DNA from: Paenibacillus sp. 1781tsa1
Lineage (GTDB): Bacteria; Bacillota; Bacilli; Paenibacillales; Paenibacillaceae
Direction of reading: 5' to 3'
Assembly (NCBI RefSeq): GCF_024159265.1
Contig: NZ_JAMYWY010000001.1
Location: 2,418,001 to 2,482,000 of the forward strand
DNA: 64,000 nucleotides
The first letter of the stretch is position 1. Each line of letters begins with the position of its first letter. Position numbers and translations under genes: made by a program. Positions 10,431 through 18,531 of this stretch are shown here, one piece after another. Below the pieces are notes generated by a model. That model saw only the letters and a list, made by a program, of their open reading frames with translations, ran no database searches and was not told where the DNA came from.

Positions 10431-10937
10431 ATGTTAATGCCATTTCGCAAAGTGGCTACCAGTGATGGCCCCCTGAAGTTTAACGAACAGTGGGATATCA
10501 AGGAACTGGTTTCTAACCGACAAGATATCACAGCCGTTACCCCCCTGACTGCGGATTTATCTGCAGAATTCAGAGAAGGTGACGTTGTGGATGTTCATGG
10601 CAAGCTGACCGTAGGAGTGGACATGTTGTGCTCCCGTTGTCTTAAGCCGATCAATGAACATTTTCATATTGATTTTCATGAGCAATTCAAGCAGGGAAAA
10701 CAGCCAGAGGAATTACACGAAGACGACGATACGCTCTATGTGGATGGGGATAGCGTTGATCTGAAAGGTTATGCCGAGGAAGCTTTTCTGCTGGATCTTC
10801 CGTTTATACCGCTATGTAGCGATACATGCAAAGGGTTATGCCCCAAGTGTGGCCATGAGCTGAACGAAGGTGACTGCGGTTGTGATAACCAGGTTATCGA
10901 TCCGCGGCTTGCAGGGCTCAAGGATTTTTTTAAATGA
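10431..10937 (+). CDS. yceD: YceD family (DUF177) protein, metal-binding, upstream of rpmF
   Basis: A member of the YceD/DUF177 family (B. subtilis YlbN), almost always encoded directly before rpmF; homologues in bacteria and plastids are linked to 23S rRNA accumulation or processing. About 168 aa. Cysteine pairs are visible in MLCSRCLKP and in CSDTCKGLCPKCGHE followed by DCGCD, suggesting a zinc site. The start is uncertain among ATGs at 10401, 10425, 10431 and 10437; GGAGTG at 10419-10424 favours 10431. Co-transcribed with rpmF 65 bases downstream. Confidence 0.85.
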   Translation: MLMPFRKVATSDGPLKFNEQWDIKELVSNRQDITAVTPLTADLSAEFREGDVVDVHGKLTVGVDMLCSRCLKPINEHFHIDFHEQFKQGKQPEELHEDDDTLYVDGDSVDLKGYAEEAFLLDLPFIPLCSDTCKGLCPKCGHELNEGDCGCDNQVIDPRLAGLKDFFK

Positions 10938-11002
10938 GCATGATTGAAAATCGAACGTAACAACTACCTGCAAAGGTTGATTTTGATAAGGAGGTGGGAA
11001 TA

Positions 11003-11176
11003 ATGGCAGTACCTCAACGGAGAACGTCCAAGACGCGTCGCGACAAACGTCGCACTCACTTTAAATTGGCTGTACCGGGCATGGTGAAATGTGAACAATG
11101 TGGCGAACTTAAACTTAGTCACCACGTGTGCAAAGTGTGCGGAACGTACAAAGCAAGAGAGATCATCTCTCAATAA
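11003..11176 (+). CDS. rpmF: 50S ribosomal protein L32
   Basis: 57 aa, beginning [19 protein letters not shown], which is the universal L32 N-terminus. The zinc-ribbon form is intact, with CEQC and CKVC pairs, so this is a C+ type L32. A strong AAGGAGGTG lies 7 bases before the ATG. Last gene of the yceD-rpmF unit, followed by a terminator. Confidence 0.98.
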   Translation: MAVPQRRTSKTRRDKRRTHFKLAVPGMVKCEQCGELKLSHHVCKVCGTYKAREIISQ

Positions 11177-11188
11177 TAGTTGGACATT

Positions 11189-11225
11189 AAGTAGCACTTC
11201 ATTTCGATGAGGTGCTACTTTTTTT
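11189..11225 (+). terminator. Rho-independent terminator of yceD-rpmF
   Basis: AAGTAGCACTTCA pairs with TGAGGTGCTACTT (one G-U) over a 6-nt loop and is followed by TTTTT. Confidence 0.88.
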
Positions 11226-11315
11226 GGATTAGAGAGTGTAGGTAGAGTGAGTTAACAAGCCATGAAATTCCTGCTCCATAAGGGTGAATTGTTTTTGTTA
11301 GGCCAGCCTTTCTTT

Positions 11316-11342
11316 TTGACACGGGATGAGATATACTATAGT
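11316..11342 (+). promoter_or_regulatory. fapR promoter
   Basis: TTGACA (11316-11321) and TATAGT (11337-11342) with a short 15-base spacer. The FapR operator starts at the next base, supporting this as the regulated promoter. Confidence 0.5.
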
Positions 11343-11359
11343 TTAGTACCAGGTTCTAA
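11343..11359 (+). promoter_or_regulatory. FapR operator
   Basis: TTAGTACCAGGTTCTAA matches the known FapR palindrome (TTAGTACC-N-GGTnCTAA pattern). It lies immediately after the -10 element, over the expected start site, as in the autoregulated B. subtilis fapR promoter. Malonyl-CoA binding to FapR would release it and derepress the downstream fatty-acid genes. Confidence 0.85.
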
Positions 11360-11495
11360 GATTTGACGTTACATATAGATGAACCATAATCCGTTTGAGA
11401 ACGACCCTGGTGACCAGGGATGCAACTATAGAAGCAACACGAAAGAATGGTTGAACTGGCCGGATGGGACGGTTCCGTAAACGATACAGCGGGGG

Positions 11496-12098
11496 GTGTC
11501 AGGCATCGAACGTGTACCGAAGAGACAGAGGCAACAGCAGTTAACCAAAATGATAGAAGAGAACCCGTTTGTGACGGATCAGGAACTTACGCGCCAATTG
11601 AAGGTGAGTATTCAGACGATTCGTCTTGACAGACTGGAACTTGGAATACCCGAACTTCGGGAGCGGATGAAACTGATGGCAGAGCGCTCGTATGACCAGG
11701 TACGCTCGTTGCCCCTGCATGAGATTATCGGTGATATTGTGGATTTACAGCTGGACAAGAGCGGGATTTCCCTGTTTGAGATTAAGGAAGAACATGTGTT
11801 TTCAAGAACAGGGATTGCACGTGGGCACTATGTCTTTGCACAGGCCAACTCCTTGGCTGTAGCCATTATTAATGACGAGATCGCGCTGACTGCATCTGCA
11901 GACATTCGCTTTGTCCGTTCGGTTCATTTGGGAGAGAAATGTATTGCGAAGGCTTATGTGAGATCGATTCCAGGTCAAACGGGCAAAGCCAAAGTGGAAG
12001 TATTCACTTATGTAGGTGAAGAAATGGTGTTTCAAGGCAACTTTGTAATCTACCATTCAGGTGGAGAAGACAGCGGAGAAGGAGGTCATTTGGAATGA
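11496..12098 (+). CDS. fapR: Transcription factor FapR, regulator of fatty-acid and phospholipid synthesis
   Basis: A malonyl-CoA-sensing repressor of the fab genes and plsX. The N-terminal HTH (about residues 8-45, with SIQTIRLDRLELGIPELRER) is the FapR hallmark. The C-terminal hot-dog fold (about 75-190) binds malonyl-CoA. 200 aa, slightly longer than the B. subtilis protein because of its C-terminal tail. The start is GTG 11496, the only plausible start after the in-frame stop at 11478, behind a G-rich stretch that serves as a poor ribosome site. It overlaps plsX by 4 bases (ATGA). Confidence 0.95.
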   Translation: MSGIERVPKRQRQQQLTKMIEENPFVTDQELTRQLKVSIQTIRLDRLELGIPELRERMKLMAERSYDQVRSLPLHEIIGDIVDLQLDKSGISLFEIKEEHVFSRTGIARGHYVFAQANSLAVAIINDEIALTASADIRFVRSVHLGEKCIAKAYVRSIPGQTGKAKVEVFTYVGEEMVFQGNFVIYHSGGEDSGEGGHLE

Positions 12099-13090
12099 AA
12101 ATCGTCATTGATGCCATGGGAGGCGACAATGCACCTGCATCAACGGTAGAAGGTGCGATCGCCGCAGCCACGGAATGGGCGGACACACAGATCGTCCTGA
12201 TCGGCGATGAAGCCAAGCTGGAGCCTCTTTTGAGTCAGTCAGGTGTGAGACCTGCCAATCTTACGGTCCGGCATGCTTCCGAAGTTATTGGTTCGGATGA
12301 TGAACCCGTAAAAGCAGTACGTCGCAAGAAGGATGCTTCCATGGTGGTTGCAGGCCGCATGCTGAAAGAGGGCGAAGCGGACGCGATGATCTCGGCAGGC
12401 AATACCGGAGCGCTGATGACAGCGGGTTTGCTTGTTGTAGGTCGGATGGAAGGAATTGAACGTCCGGCGCTTGCGCCCATGATTCCGACGATTGATGATG
12501 TAGGTGTGCTTGCACTGGATCTCGGAGCGAATATGGATGCCAAACCGGAGCATCTTGCGCAATATGGCCTGATGGGCAGTTTGTATCGGCAAAAAGTACA
12601 GGGCATAGAGTCCCCGCGAGTGGGATTGCTCAATGTAGGAACAGAGCCAGGCAAGGGAAATGAGTTAACCAAACATGCATACCCTTTACTGGAACAACTC
12701 CCCATTCGTTTTGTTGGTAATGTGGAGGCACGTGATGTGCTGACTGGTGCTTGTGATGTGCTTGTATGTGACGGTTTTGCAGGAAATATACTGCTGAAGT
12801 CGCTGGAGGGCACAGCAGGTGCCATTTTCGCCTTGCTTAAGGAACAATTCTCATCTTCTCTCAAAAGTAAACTGGCTGCAGCTGTATTGATGCCTGAGTT
12901 GCGTGGGCTTAAACGGAAGCTGGATTATACGGAGCATGGCGGAGCGCCGCTCCTCGGTTTGAGCAGACTGGTTGTAAAAAGTCATGGATCTGCTGATGGC
13001 AATGCCATCAAAAATGCTGTGCGCCAAGCTCGGATTGCAGTGCAGAATCAGCTGGTAGAGAGCATATCTAAGGAAATTAGCGGGAAGTGA
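12095..13090 (+). CDS. plsX: Phosphate acyltransferase PlsX
   Basis: Converts acyl-ACP and phosphate to acyl-phosphate, the acyl donor for PlsY in phosphatidic-acid synthesis; peripheral membrane enzyme. 331 aa. Family strings include IDAMGGDNAP at the N-terminus, AMISAGNTGALMTAG, and CDGFAGNILLKSLEG. Its start overlaps the fapR stop, with GGAGAAGGAGG in the end of fapR as ribosome site, and its stop lies within the next gene's leader, so the fapR-plsX-fabH set is coupled. It is expected to be under the FapR operator upstream. Confidence 0.97.
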   Translation: MKIVIDAMGGDNAPASTVEGAIAAATEWADTQIVLIGDEAKLEPLLSQSGVRPANLTVRHASEVIGSDDEPVKAVRRKKDASMVVAGRMLKEGEADAMISAGNTGALMTAGLLVVGRMEGIERPALAPMIPTIDDVGVLALDLGANMDAKPEHLAQYGLMGSLYRQKVQGIESPRVGLLNVGTEPGKGNELTKHAYPLLEQLPIRFVGNVEARDVLTGACDVLVCDGFAGNILLKSLEGTAGAIFALLKEQFSSSLKSKLAAAVLMPELRGLKRKLDYTEHGGAPLLGLSRLVVKSHGSADGNAIKNAVRQARIAVQNQLVESISKEISGK

Positions 13091-13098
13091 GTGACGAC

Positions 13099-14088
13099 AT
13101 GAATAATTTGCGCCCAGTAGGGGTTATTGGTACAGGGAAATATGTGCCTGAGAAAATTTTGACGAATAGCGATCTGGAGAAAATGGTCGATACCAATGAC
13201 GAGTGGATCGTCAGTCGTACAGGAATCAAAGAGCGTCACATCGCTGCACCCGATCAGGCAACATCTGATCTGGCATATGAAGCGGCTCTGAAAGCCCTTG
13301 AATCTGCTGGCATGACAGGTAGTGATCTTGATCTGATTATTGTTGCAACCATTACCCCGGATTCTTCGTTCCCATCAACAGCTTGCATCTTGCAGGACAA
13401 ATTGGGTGCAAAAGGTGCGGCGGCATTTGATCTGTCGGCTGCTTGTTCCGGATTTGTATACGGTTTGGCAAGTGCTACGAGCTTCATCCAAAGCGGTATG
13501 TACAACAATGCACTTGTTATTGGTGCGGACTGCTTGTCTCGTATTACGGATTATACAGACCGTAACACATGTGTCCTCTTTGGTGATGGAGCAGGCGCGG
13601 TAGTCGTTGGTGAAGTTCCGGAAGGTCGCGGATTCAAAGCATTCGATCTCGGCGCCGAAGGTGCTGGCGGTAGTCTTCTTCAGATGGAAGGCGGCGGTTC
13701 CCGTCTGCCTGCTTCCGCAGAGACCGTTGAAAATAAAAAGCATTACATCTACATGAACGGTCGAGAAGTGTTCAAGTTTGCAGTACGTGTCATGGGTACG
13801 GCTACCATTGAGGTATTACGCAAGGCTGGTATGGAGCGTACGGATGTGGATCTGTTTGTTCCGCACCAAGCGAATATTCGGATTATCCAATCTGCGATGC
13901 AACGACTTGAACTTCCTGAAGAGAAGGTTGTAGTCAACGTGGATAAGTATGCAAACACATCGGCTGCTTCCATTCCGCTTGCTCTCGTAGAAGCGGCAGA
14001 GGAAGGTCGCATGAAAGCCGGAGATACCGTCCTGATGGTTGGATTCGGTGGCGGTTTGACATGGGGAGCATCGGTACTCGTTTGGTAA
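13099..14088 (+). CDS. fabH: 3-oxoacyl-ACP synthase III (KAS III)
   Basis: Initiates fatty-acid synthesis by condensing acyl-CoA primers with malonyl-ACP. The Cys-His-Asn triad is visible: Cys116 in SAACSGFVYG, His in VPHQANIRI and Asn in NTSAASIPL. The family ending GFGGGLTWGASVLVW is intact. The start is placed at ATG 13099 (329 aa); a GTG at 13087 in the same frame overlaps the plsX stop and cannot be excluded. B. subtilis keeps fabH away from the fapR locus, whereas here it lies between plsX and fabD. Confidence 0.96.
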   Translation: MNNLRPVGVIGTGKYVPEKILTNSDLEKMVDTNDEWIVSRTGIKERHIAAPDQATSDLAYEAALKALESAGMTGSDLDLIIVATITPDSSFPSTACILQDKLGAKGAAAFDLSAACSGFVYGLASATSFIQSGMYNNALVIGADCLSRITDYTDRNTCVLFGDGAGAVVVGEVPEGRGFKAFDLGAEGAGGSLLQMEGGGSRLPASAETVENKKHYIYMNGREVFKFAVRVMGTATIEVLRKAGMERTDVDLFVPHQANIRIIQSAMQRLELPEEKVVVNVDKYANTSAASIPLALVEAAEEGRMKAGDTVLMVGFGGGLTWGASVLVW

Positions 14089-14113
14089 AATAGACATCTG
14101 GGAGATGAATGAG

Positions 14114-15046
14114 ATGGGTAAAATAGCATTTGTATTTCCCGGACAGGGATCACAGGCTGTAGGCATGTCTAAGGACGCGTATGAGTCCGTGCCTGCGGCA
14201 ACCGAGATTTTTCGCACAGCAGATGAAACATTGGGTTTCTCGCTGAGCAACCTTGTATTTGAAGGACCGGAGACCGAGTTGAAACAGACATCAAATACAC
14301 AACCGGCTCTGTTGACAGCAAGTATTGCCTTGCTTGAAGCTTTCAAAGAAAAAGGAATTCAGCCTGACTATACGGCTGGACACAGCCTTGGAGAATACAG
14401 TGCACTGGTGGCAGCGGGCGTTCTTTCGTTTGCTGACGCAGTGAGCACTGTACGGGCACGTGGTCAGTATATGGAACAGGCAGTACCTGGTGGACAAGGA
14501 GCGATGGCTGCTGTGCTGGGTGCGGATCGGGAAGCGCTGGGGGTGCTTTGCCGTGACGTATCTGAAAGTGGTCATGCGGTTGAACTTGCCAACTTGAATT
14601 GTCCGGGACAAATCGTCATTTCTGGTGTGAAGGAAGGCGTAGCTGCTGTCGCGGAACGAGTGAAAGAAGCGGGCGGCAAACGCGCCATTGCACTTGAAGT
14701 AAGTGGTCCGTTCCACTCTTCATTGATGAAGGGCGCGGCTGAGAAGCTGGAAGAGAAACTGAAAACCGTTACGTTCTCACCGGCAGCGGTCCCTGTAGTC
14801 GCTAATGTGACTGCAAGACCTGCAGAGGATGGACAGTTTCAGGATTTGTTAACGGCTCAGGTCTATTCTCCTGTATTATGGGAAGACAGTGTGACATGGC
14901 TTATTGAGCAGGGTGTGGATACGTTCATCGAGATTGGATCTGGCAGTGTGTTGACCGGTTTGATTAAAAAAACAGATAAAACCGTTAAACTGTACAATGT
15001 GAACAGTCTTGAAACGCTCGAAGCAACGGCAAGTGCGTTGAAGTGA
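14114..15046 (+). CDS. fabD: Malonyl-CoA:ACP transacylase
   Basis: Loads malonyl groups onto ACP. 310 aa. The N-terminus KIAFVFPGQGSQ, the nucleophile Ser91 in AGHSLGEYSAL, and the catalytic His in SGPFHSSLM are present. ATG 14114 is chosen because GGGAG (14100-14104) is 9 bases upstream; an in-frame ATG at 14105 is too close to it. The 25-base gap to fabH fits one operon. Confidence 0.97.
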   Translation: MGKIAFVFPGQGSQAVGMSKDAYESVPAATEIFRTADETLGFSLSNLVFEGPETELKQTSNTQPALLTASIALLEAFKEKGIQPDYTAGHSLGEYSALVAAGVLSFADAVSTVRARGQYMEQAVPGGQGAMAAVLGADREALGVLCRDVSESGHAVELANLNCPGQIVISGVKEGVAAVAERVKEAGGKRAIALEVSGPFHSSLMKGAAEKLEEKLKTVTFSPAAVPVVANVTARPAEDGQFQDLLTAQVYSPVLWEDSVTWLIEQGVDTFIEIGSGSVLTGLIKKTDKTVKLYNVNSLETLEATASALK

Positions 15047-15083
15047 TTAGCATGGATTAGATTTGGGGAAAGGAGGAATGATT

Positions 15084-15833
15084 ATGTCTAAACCATTAGA
15101 GGGTAAAAATGCACTCGTTACCGGGGCATCCCGGGGCATTGGGCGCAGTATTGCACTGGCACTGGCAGAAGCTGGAGCGAACGTAGCCGTGAATTATGCG
15201 GGTAGCCAAGCGGCAGCTGAGGAAGTGGCGGAAGCAATTCGTGCCAAAGGGGTTAAGGCGATTACACTTCAAGCCAATGTGGGCCTGATGGATGAAGCTG
15301 AACAAATGGTCAAAGCTACACTCGAAGCTTGGGGCAACGTTGATATTCTGGTGAATAATGCTGGTATTACCCGTGATAATCTGATCATGCGTATGAAAGA
15401 GGAAGAATTCGATCAGGTTATTGAAACCAATCTCAAAGGTGTGTTTAACTGCCTTAAGGCGGTTACACGTCCAATGATGAAACAACGGTCGGGAAGAATT
15501 ATCAATATCTCCTCGGTTGTTGGTGTGCTCGGTAATGCTGGACAAGCGAACTATGTTGCTGCCAAAGCAGGAGTTATTGGCCTGACGAAGGCATCTGCTC
15601 GTGAACTGGCTTCTCGTGGAATCACAGTCAACTGTGTTGCACCAGGTTTCATTGAGACGGATATGACAAAAGAGTTGTCCCAAGAGCTGGTGGACGGTAT
15701 GCTAAGTGGTATTCCATTGTCCCGTTTGGGTCAGCCGGATGAAATCGCCGGTGTAGTCACTTTCCTGGCTTCACAGGCTTCATCTTATATGACAGGGCAG
15801 ACGCTGCATGTCGATGGTGGCATGTACATGTAA
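15084..15833 (+). CDS. fabG: 3-oxoacyl-ACP reductase
   Basis: NADPH-dependent reduction of 3-oxoacyl-ACP; short-chain dehydrogenase. 249 aa. Cofactor loop [12 protein letters not shown]; catalytic Ser in [11 protein letters not shown] and Tyr-x-x-x-Lys in [11 protein letters not shown]-terminal [16 protein letters not shown] 15084 has AAAGGAGG 8 bases upstream, and two earlier in-frame starts sit inside or before that site. The 37-base gap to fabD indicates the same operon. Confidence 0.97.
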   Translation: MSKPLEGKNALVTGASRGIGRSIALALAEAGANVAVNYAGSQAAAEEVAEAIRAKGVKAITLQANVGLMDEAEQMVKATLEAWGNVDILVNNAGITRDNLIMRMKEEEFDQVIETNLKGVFNCLKAVTRPMMKQRSGRIINISSVVGVLGNAGQANYVAAKAGVIGLTKASARELASRGITVNCVAPGFIETDMTKELSQELVDGMLSGIPLSRLGQPDEIAGVVTFLASQASSYMTGQTLHVDGGMYM

Positions 15834-15985
15834 TTCTTCCCGGACTTGAACAATAGTCGGGGAACAGGCGCTGGACGATCCGAAATGCCGGAAAAAGGCC
15901 GGGTTCCCCGGCCGGGAGCCGCATATGTCTTCTATGGCATTTTGCCTGCGATTCTCGTATAATACCAAAGAAGGAGGTGAACCGG
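15834..15985 (+). other. fabG-acpP spacer with GC hairpin
   Basis: A perfect GGCCGGG-TTC-CCCGGCC hairpin lies near 15898-15914 with no T tract. It could set differential mRNA stability or processing so that acpP is made in excess. A TATAAT at 15958-15963 lacks a convincing -35 and falls very close to the acpP ribosome site. Confidence 0.4.
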
Positions 15986-16219
15986 ATGTCCGATGTATTG
16001 GAGCGTGTAAAACGCATCGTCGTCGACCGCTTGGGCGCAGACGAAGCTGAAGTTACACTTGAAGCATCTTTCAAAGAAGATTTGGGTGCTGATTCTTTGG
16101 ATGTAGTGGAATTGGTCATGGAATTGGAAGATGAATTTGATTTGGAAATCTCTGATGAAGATGCAGAAAAAATCACGACCGTAGGTGAAGTTGTAAACTA
16201 CATACAATCTCATACCTAA
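15986..16219 (+). CDS. acpP: Acyl carrier protein
   Basis: 77 aa, strongly acidic helical bundle. Ser37 in [10 protein letters not shown] receives the 4'-phosphopantetheine arm. A near-perfect AGAAGGAGGTGA lies before ATG 15986, suiting a very abundant protein; an in-frame GTG at 15977 is part of the ribosome site. Confidence 0.98.
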   Translation: MSDVLERVKRIVVDRLGADEAEVTLEASFKEDLGADSLDVVELVMELEDEFDLEISDEDAEKITTVGEVVNYIQSHT

Positions 16220-16228
16220 AGTCATTTT

Positions 16229-16260
16229 AGTCCCGCACATGTTTTCGAACAGGCGGGACT
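16229..16260 (+). terminator. Hairpin after acpP (weak terminator or attenuator)
   Basis: AGTCCCGC pairs with GCGGGACT over a 16-nt loop, but only a pyrimidine-rich stretch without a T run follows. Partial termination between acpP and fabF is plausible. Confidence 0.4.
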
Positions 16261-16395
16261 TCTCATCATTCATTGGTTTTTCTCATTCCGCAAGCAACTC
16301 TACTCAAGCAGGTCTATCTTGGTTGAATAGATGTCTGTTTGCGGATATTCCCACAAAATACTTGCGTAATGCAGTCGATATAGAGGTGACTCGGT

Positions 16396-17634
16396 TTGAA
16401 ACAAAGAGTAGTAATTACCGGAATGGGCGTAATGACATCGCTCGGAAAAGATTTGGAAACGTTCTGGGGCAGTTTAATGGCAGGAAAGTCCGGAATCTCT
16501 CAGATTGAGGCGTTTGATGTTAGTGAATACACGACACAGATTGCAGCTGAGATCAAGGATTTCAACCCGGAAGAATATATGGATCGCAAGGATGCTCGCA
16601 AAATGGACCGTTTTGTACAGTTCGCTGTGGCAGCCGGCTTCAAAGCCGTTGAAGACAGTGGTCTGAAAATTAACGAGAATATTGATGCAGAGCGTTTCGG
16701 TGTATCCATCGGATCAGGTATTGGTGGATTGGGTACGTGGGAGGACCAACATAATGCATTGTTGCAAAAAGGTCCAAAACGGGTAAGCCCATTCTTCATT
16801 CCCATGATGATCTCCAACATGGCTTCAGGCCAAATGTCCATCTCTCTTGGTGCCAAAGGTCCTAACATTAACGTGGTTACCGCTTGTGCAACAGGTACAC
16901 ACTCTATCGGAGATTCCTTCAAGCTGATTGCCAATGGTGATGCAGATGCCATGATCTGTGGTGGTGCGGAAGCAACAATCAGACCAACAGGTCTTGCAGG
17001 GTTCTGTGCTATGCGCGCAATGTCTACACGTAATGATGATCCTGCGAAGTCAAGCCGTCCTTTTGATACAGAACGTGATGGTTTTGTTATGGGCGAAGGC
17101 GCTGGTGTTCTGATTTTGGAATCCCTGGAGCATGCTCAAAAACGTGGTGCACGCATTTATGGTGAAGTGATCGGTTACGGTCTGACAGGTGATGCACATC
17201 ACATGACAGAACCAGATCCGGACGGAGCAGCACGTTGCATGAAGATGGCACTTCGTAATGCGGGTATTGAGCCTGAAGAAGTGGATTACATTAATGCACA
17301 CGGAACTTCGACTCCTGTAGGCGACAGATCCGAAACGCTTGCGATCAAAAAGGCGTTTGGTGATCATGCGTACAAGCTCGCAGTGAGTTCCACTAAATCC
17401 ATGACGGGCCACATGCTTGGCGCTGCTGGTGGTGTAGAAGCGGTTATCTGTGGATTGTCACTGACACATCAGACACTGGCACCAACGATCAACCTGGAAA
17501 ATCAGGACCCGGAATGTGATCTGGATTATGTTCCAAATGTTCCACGTCAAACCAAAGTTAATATTGCCATGTCCAATTCATTTGGATTCGGCGGTCACAA
17601 TGCCACCATTATTCTCAAAAAATTTGAAGCATAA
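16396..17634 (+). CDS. fabF: 3-oxoacyl-ACP synthase II (KAS II)
   Basis: Elongation condensing enzyme of fatty-acid synthesis. 412 aa. The Cys-His-His triad is seen as Cys164 in [10 protein letters not shown], His in [12 protein letters not shown], and His in [15 protein letters not shown]. The start is TTG at 16396 with AGAGGTGA 7 bases upstream, giving the expected [11 protein letters not shown]-terminus. In B. subtilis fabF pairs with fabHA elsewhere; here the complete initiation and elongation set is in one locus. Confidence 0.96.
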   Translation: MKQRVVITGMGVMTSLGKDLETFWGSLMAGKSGISQIEAFDVSEYTTQIAAEIKDFNPEEYMDRKDARKMDRFVQFAVAAGFKAVEDSGLKINENIDAERFGVSIGSGIGGLGTWEDQHNALLQKGPKRVSPFFIPMMISNMASGQMSISLGAKGPNINVVTACATGTHSIGDSFKLIANGDADAMICGGAEATIRPTGLAGFCAMRAMSTRNDDPAKSSRPFDTERDGFVMGEGAGVLILESLEHAQKRGARIYGEVIGYGLTGDAHHMTEPDPDGAARCMKMALRNAGIEPEEVDYINAHGTSTPVGDRSETLAIKKAFGDHAYKLAVSSTKSMTGHMLGAAGGVEAVICGLSLTHQTLAPTINLENQDPECDLDYVPNVPRQTKVNIAMSNSFGFGGHNATIILKKFEA

Positions 17635-17647
17635 GGGGCTAGTTCGT

Positions 17648-18352
17648 TTGAGTGAAGATCTGAAGCAGTTACAACATAAACTTCAAATCAAATTTGACAA
17701 CAGGCAGCTTTTAAAACAAGCGTTTACCCATGCTTCTTATGTAAACGAACACCGGTTCAGTCAGCATCAGGACAACGAGCGTCTGGAGTTTCTAGGCGAT
17801 GCCGTGCTGGAACTGACTGTATCGGAATACTTGTATCATTTGTATCCTAACCGTCCGGAAGGCGAATTAACTAAGCTGCGGGCATCCATTGTCTGTGAGC
17901 CTTCCCTCGTCAAATTTGCTGAAGCGTTGGGTTTTGGGCAGTATGTACTTCTTGGTAAAGGTGAGGAACTAACGGGAGGACGGACACGGCCGGCTCTGCT
18001 GGCGGATGTGTTTGAATCTTTCATTGGTGCATTGTATCTGGATCAGGGGCTTGCGCCTGTCCGGGCATTTCTCGACCAGCATGTCTTTCCATTAATCGTG
18101 TTGGGCAGCAAGCTGCAAATGAGTGATTACAAAACGGAACTGCAGGAACTTACTCAGCATCACAATATGGGAGCTTTGGAATACCGTATCGTTGAGGAAC
18201 GGGGACCTGCCCATGAACGTGAGTTTGTCTCGGAGGTCCATATGGGTCAAGAACGGCTTGGCAGAGGTACAGGGCGTTCCAAAAAGGAAGCGGAACAACA
18301 GGCTGCATCTGCAGCACTTGATCGACTGAAGCTTCCGGAAGCCGGAGCTTAA
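17648..18352 (+). CDS. rnc: Ribonuclease III
   Basis: Double-strand RNA endonuclease for rRNA and mRNA processing. 234 aa: a catalytic domain with the signature [13 protein letters not shown] (metal-binding acidic residues) and a second conserved [14 protein letters not shown], then a C-terminal dsRNA-binding domain (about 165-230, ending [15 protein letters not shown]). The frame runs upstream into fabF, but TTG 17648 with AAGGGG 8 bases before it gives the normal length. Last gene before a strong terminator, so it closes the fapR-rnc block. Confidence 0.95.
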   Translation: MSEDLKQLQHKLQIKFDNRQLLKQAFTHASYVNEHRFSQHQDNERLEFLGDAVLELTVSEYLYHLYPNRPEGELTKLRASIVCEPSLVKFAEALGFGQYVLLGKGEELTGGRTRPALLADVFESFIGALYLDQGLAPVRAFLDQHVFPLIVLGSKLQMSDYKTELQELTQHHNMGALEYRIVEERGPAHEREFVSEVHMGQERLGRGTGRSKKEAEQQAASAALDRLKLPEAGA

Positions 18353-18373
18353 CCGATAGCGCATAGACAAACG

Positions 18374-18445
18374 AAGAGCAAAGAGCAGCCCGCGGGTCCG
18401 CCCCGGCGGAAGTAATCGGCCGGACTGCTTTTTGCTCTTTTTTTT
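18374..18445 (+). terminator. Strong terminator after rnc
   Basis: AAGAGCAAAGAGCAG pairs with CTGCTTTTTGCTCTT (15 bp, one G-U) around a GC-rich inner segment, followed by a run of T. It separates the fab-rnc transcript from smc. Confidence 0.88.
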
Positions 18446-18531
18446 GTAAAGAGGTTCAGAGAAGGTTACCTGATACTTAGGCGCTGGAGTGTAATACTTG
18501 AAATTTGCAAGAGGAGGTGACGAGAAACCCT

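Larger units (their letters stand above)
11177..11495 (+). other. rpmF-fapR spacer
   Basis: 319 bases holding the rpmF terminator, the fapR promoter and FapR operator, and a fapR leader of about 147 bases with a small hairpin (CCCTGG-TGA-CCAGGG, 11405-11419). No gene seen. Confidence 0.7.
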
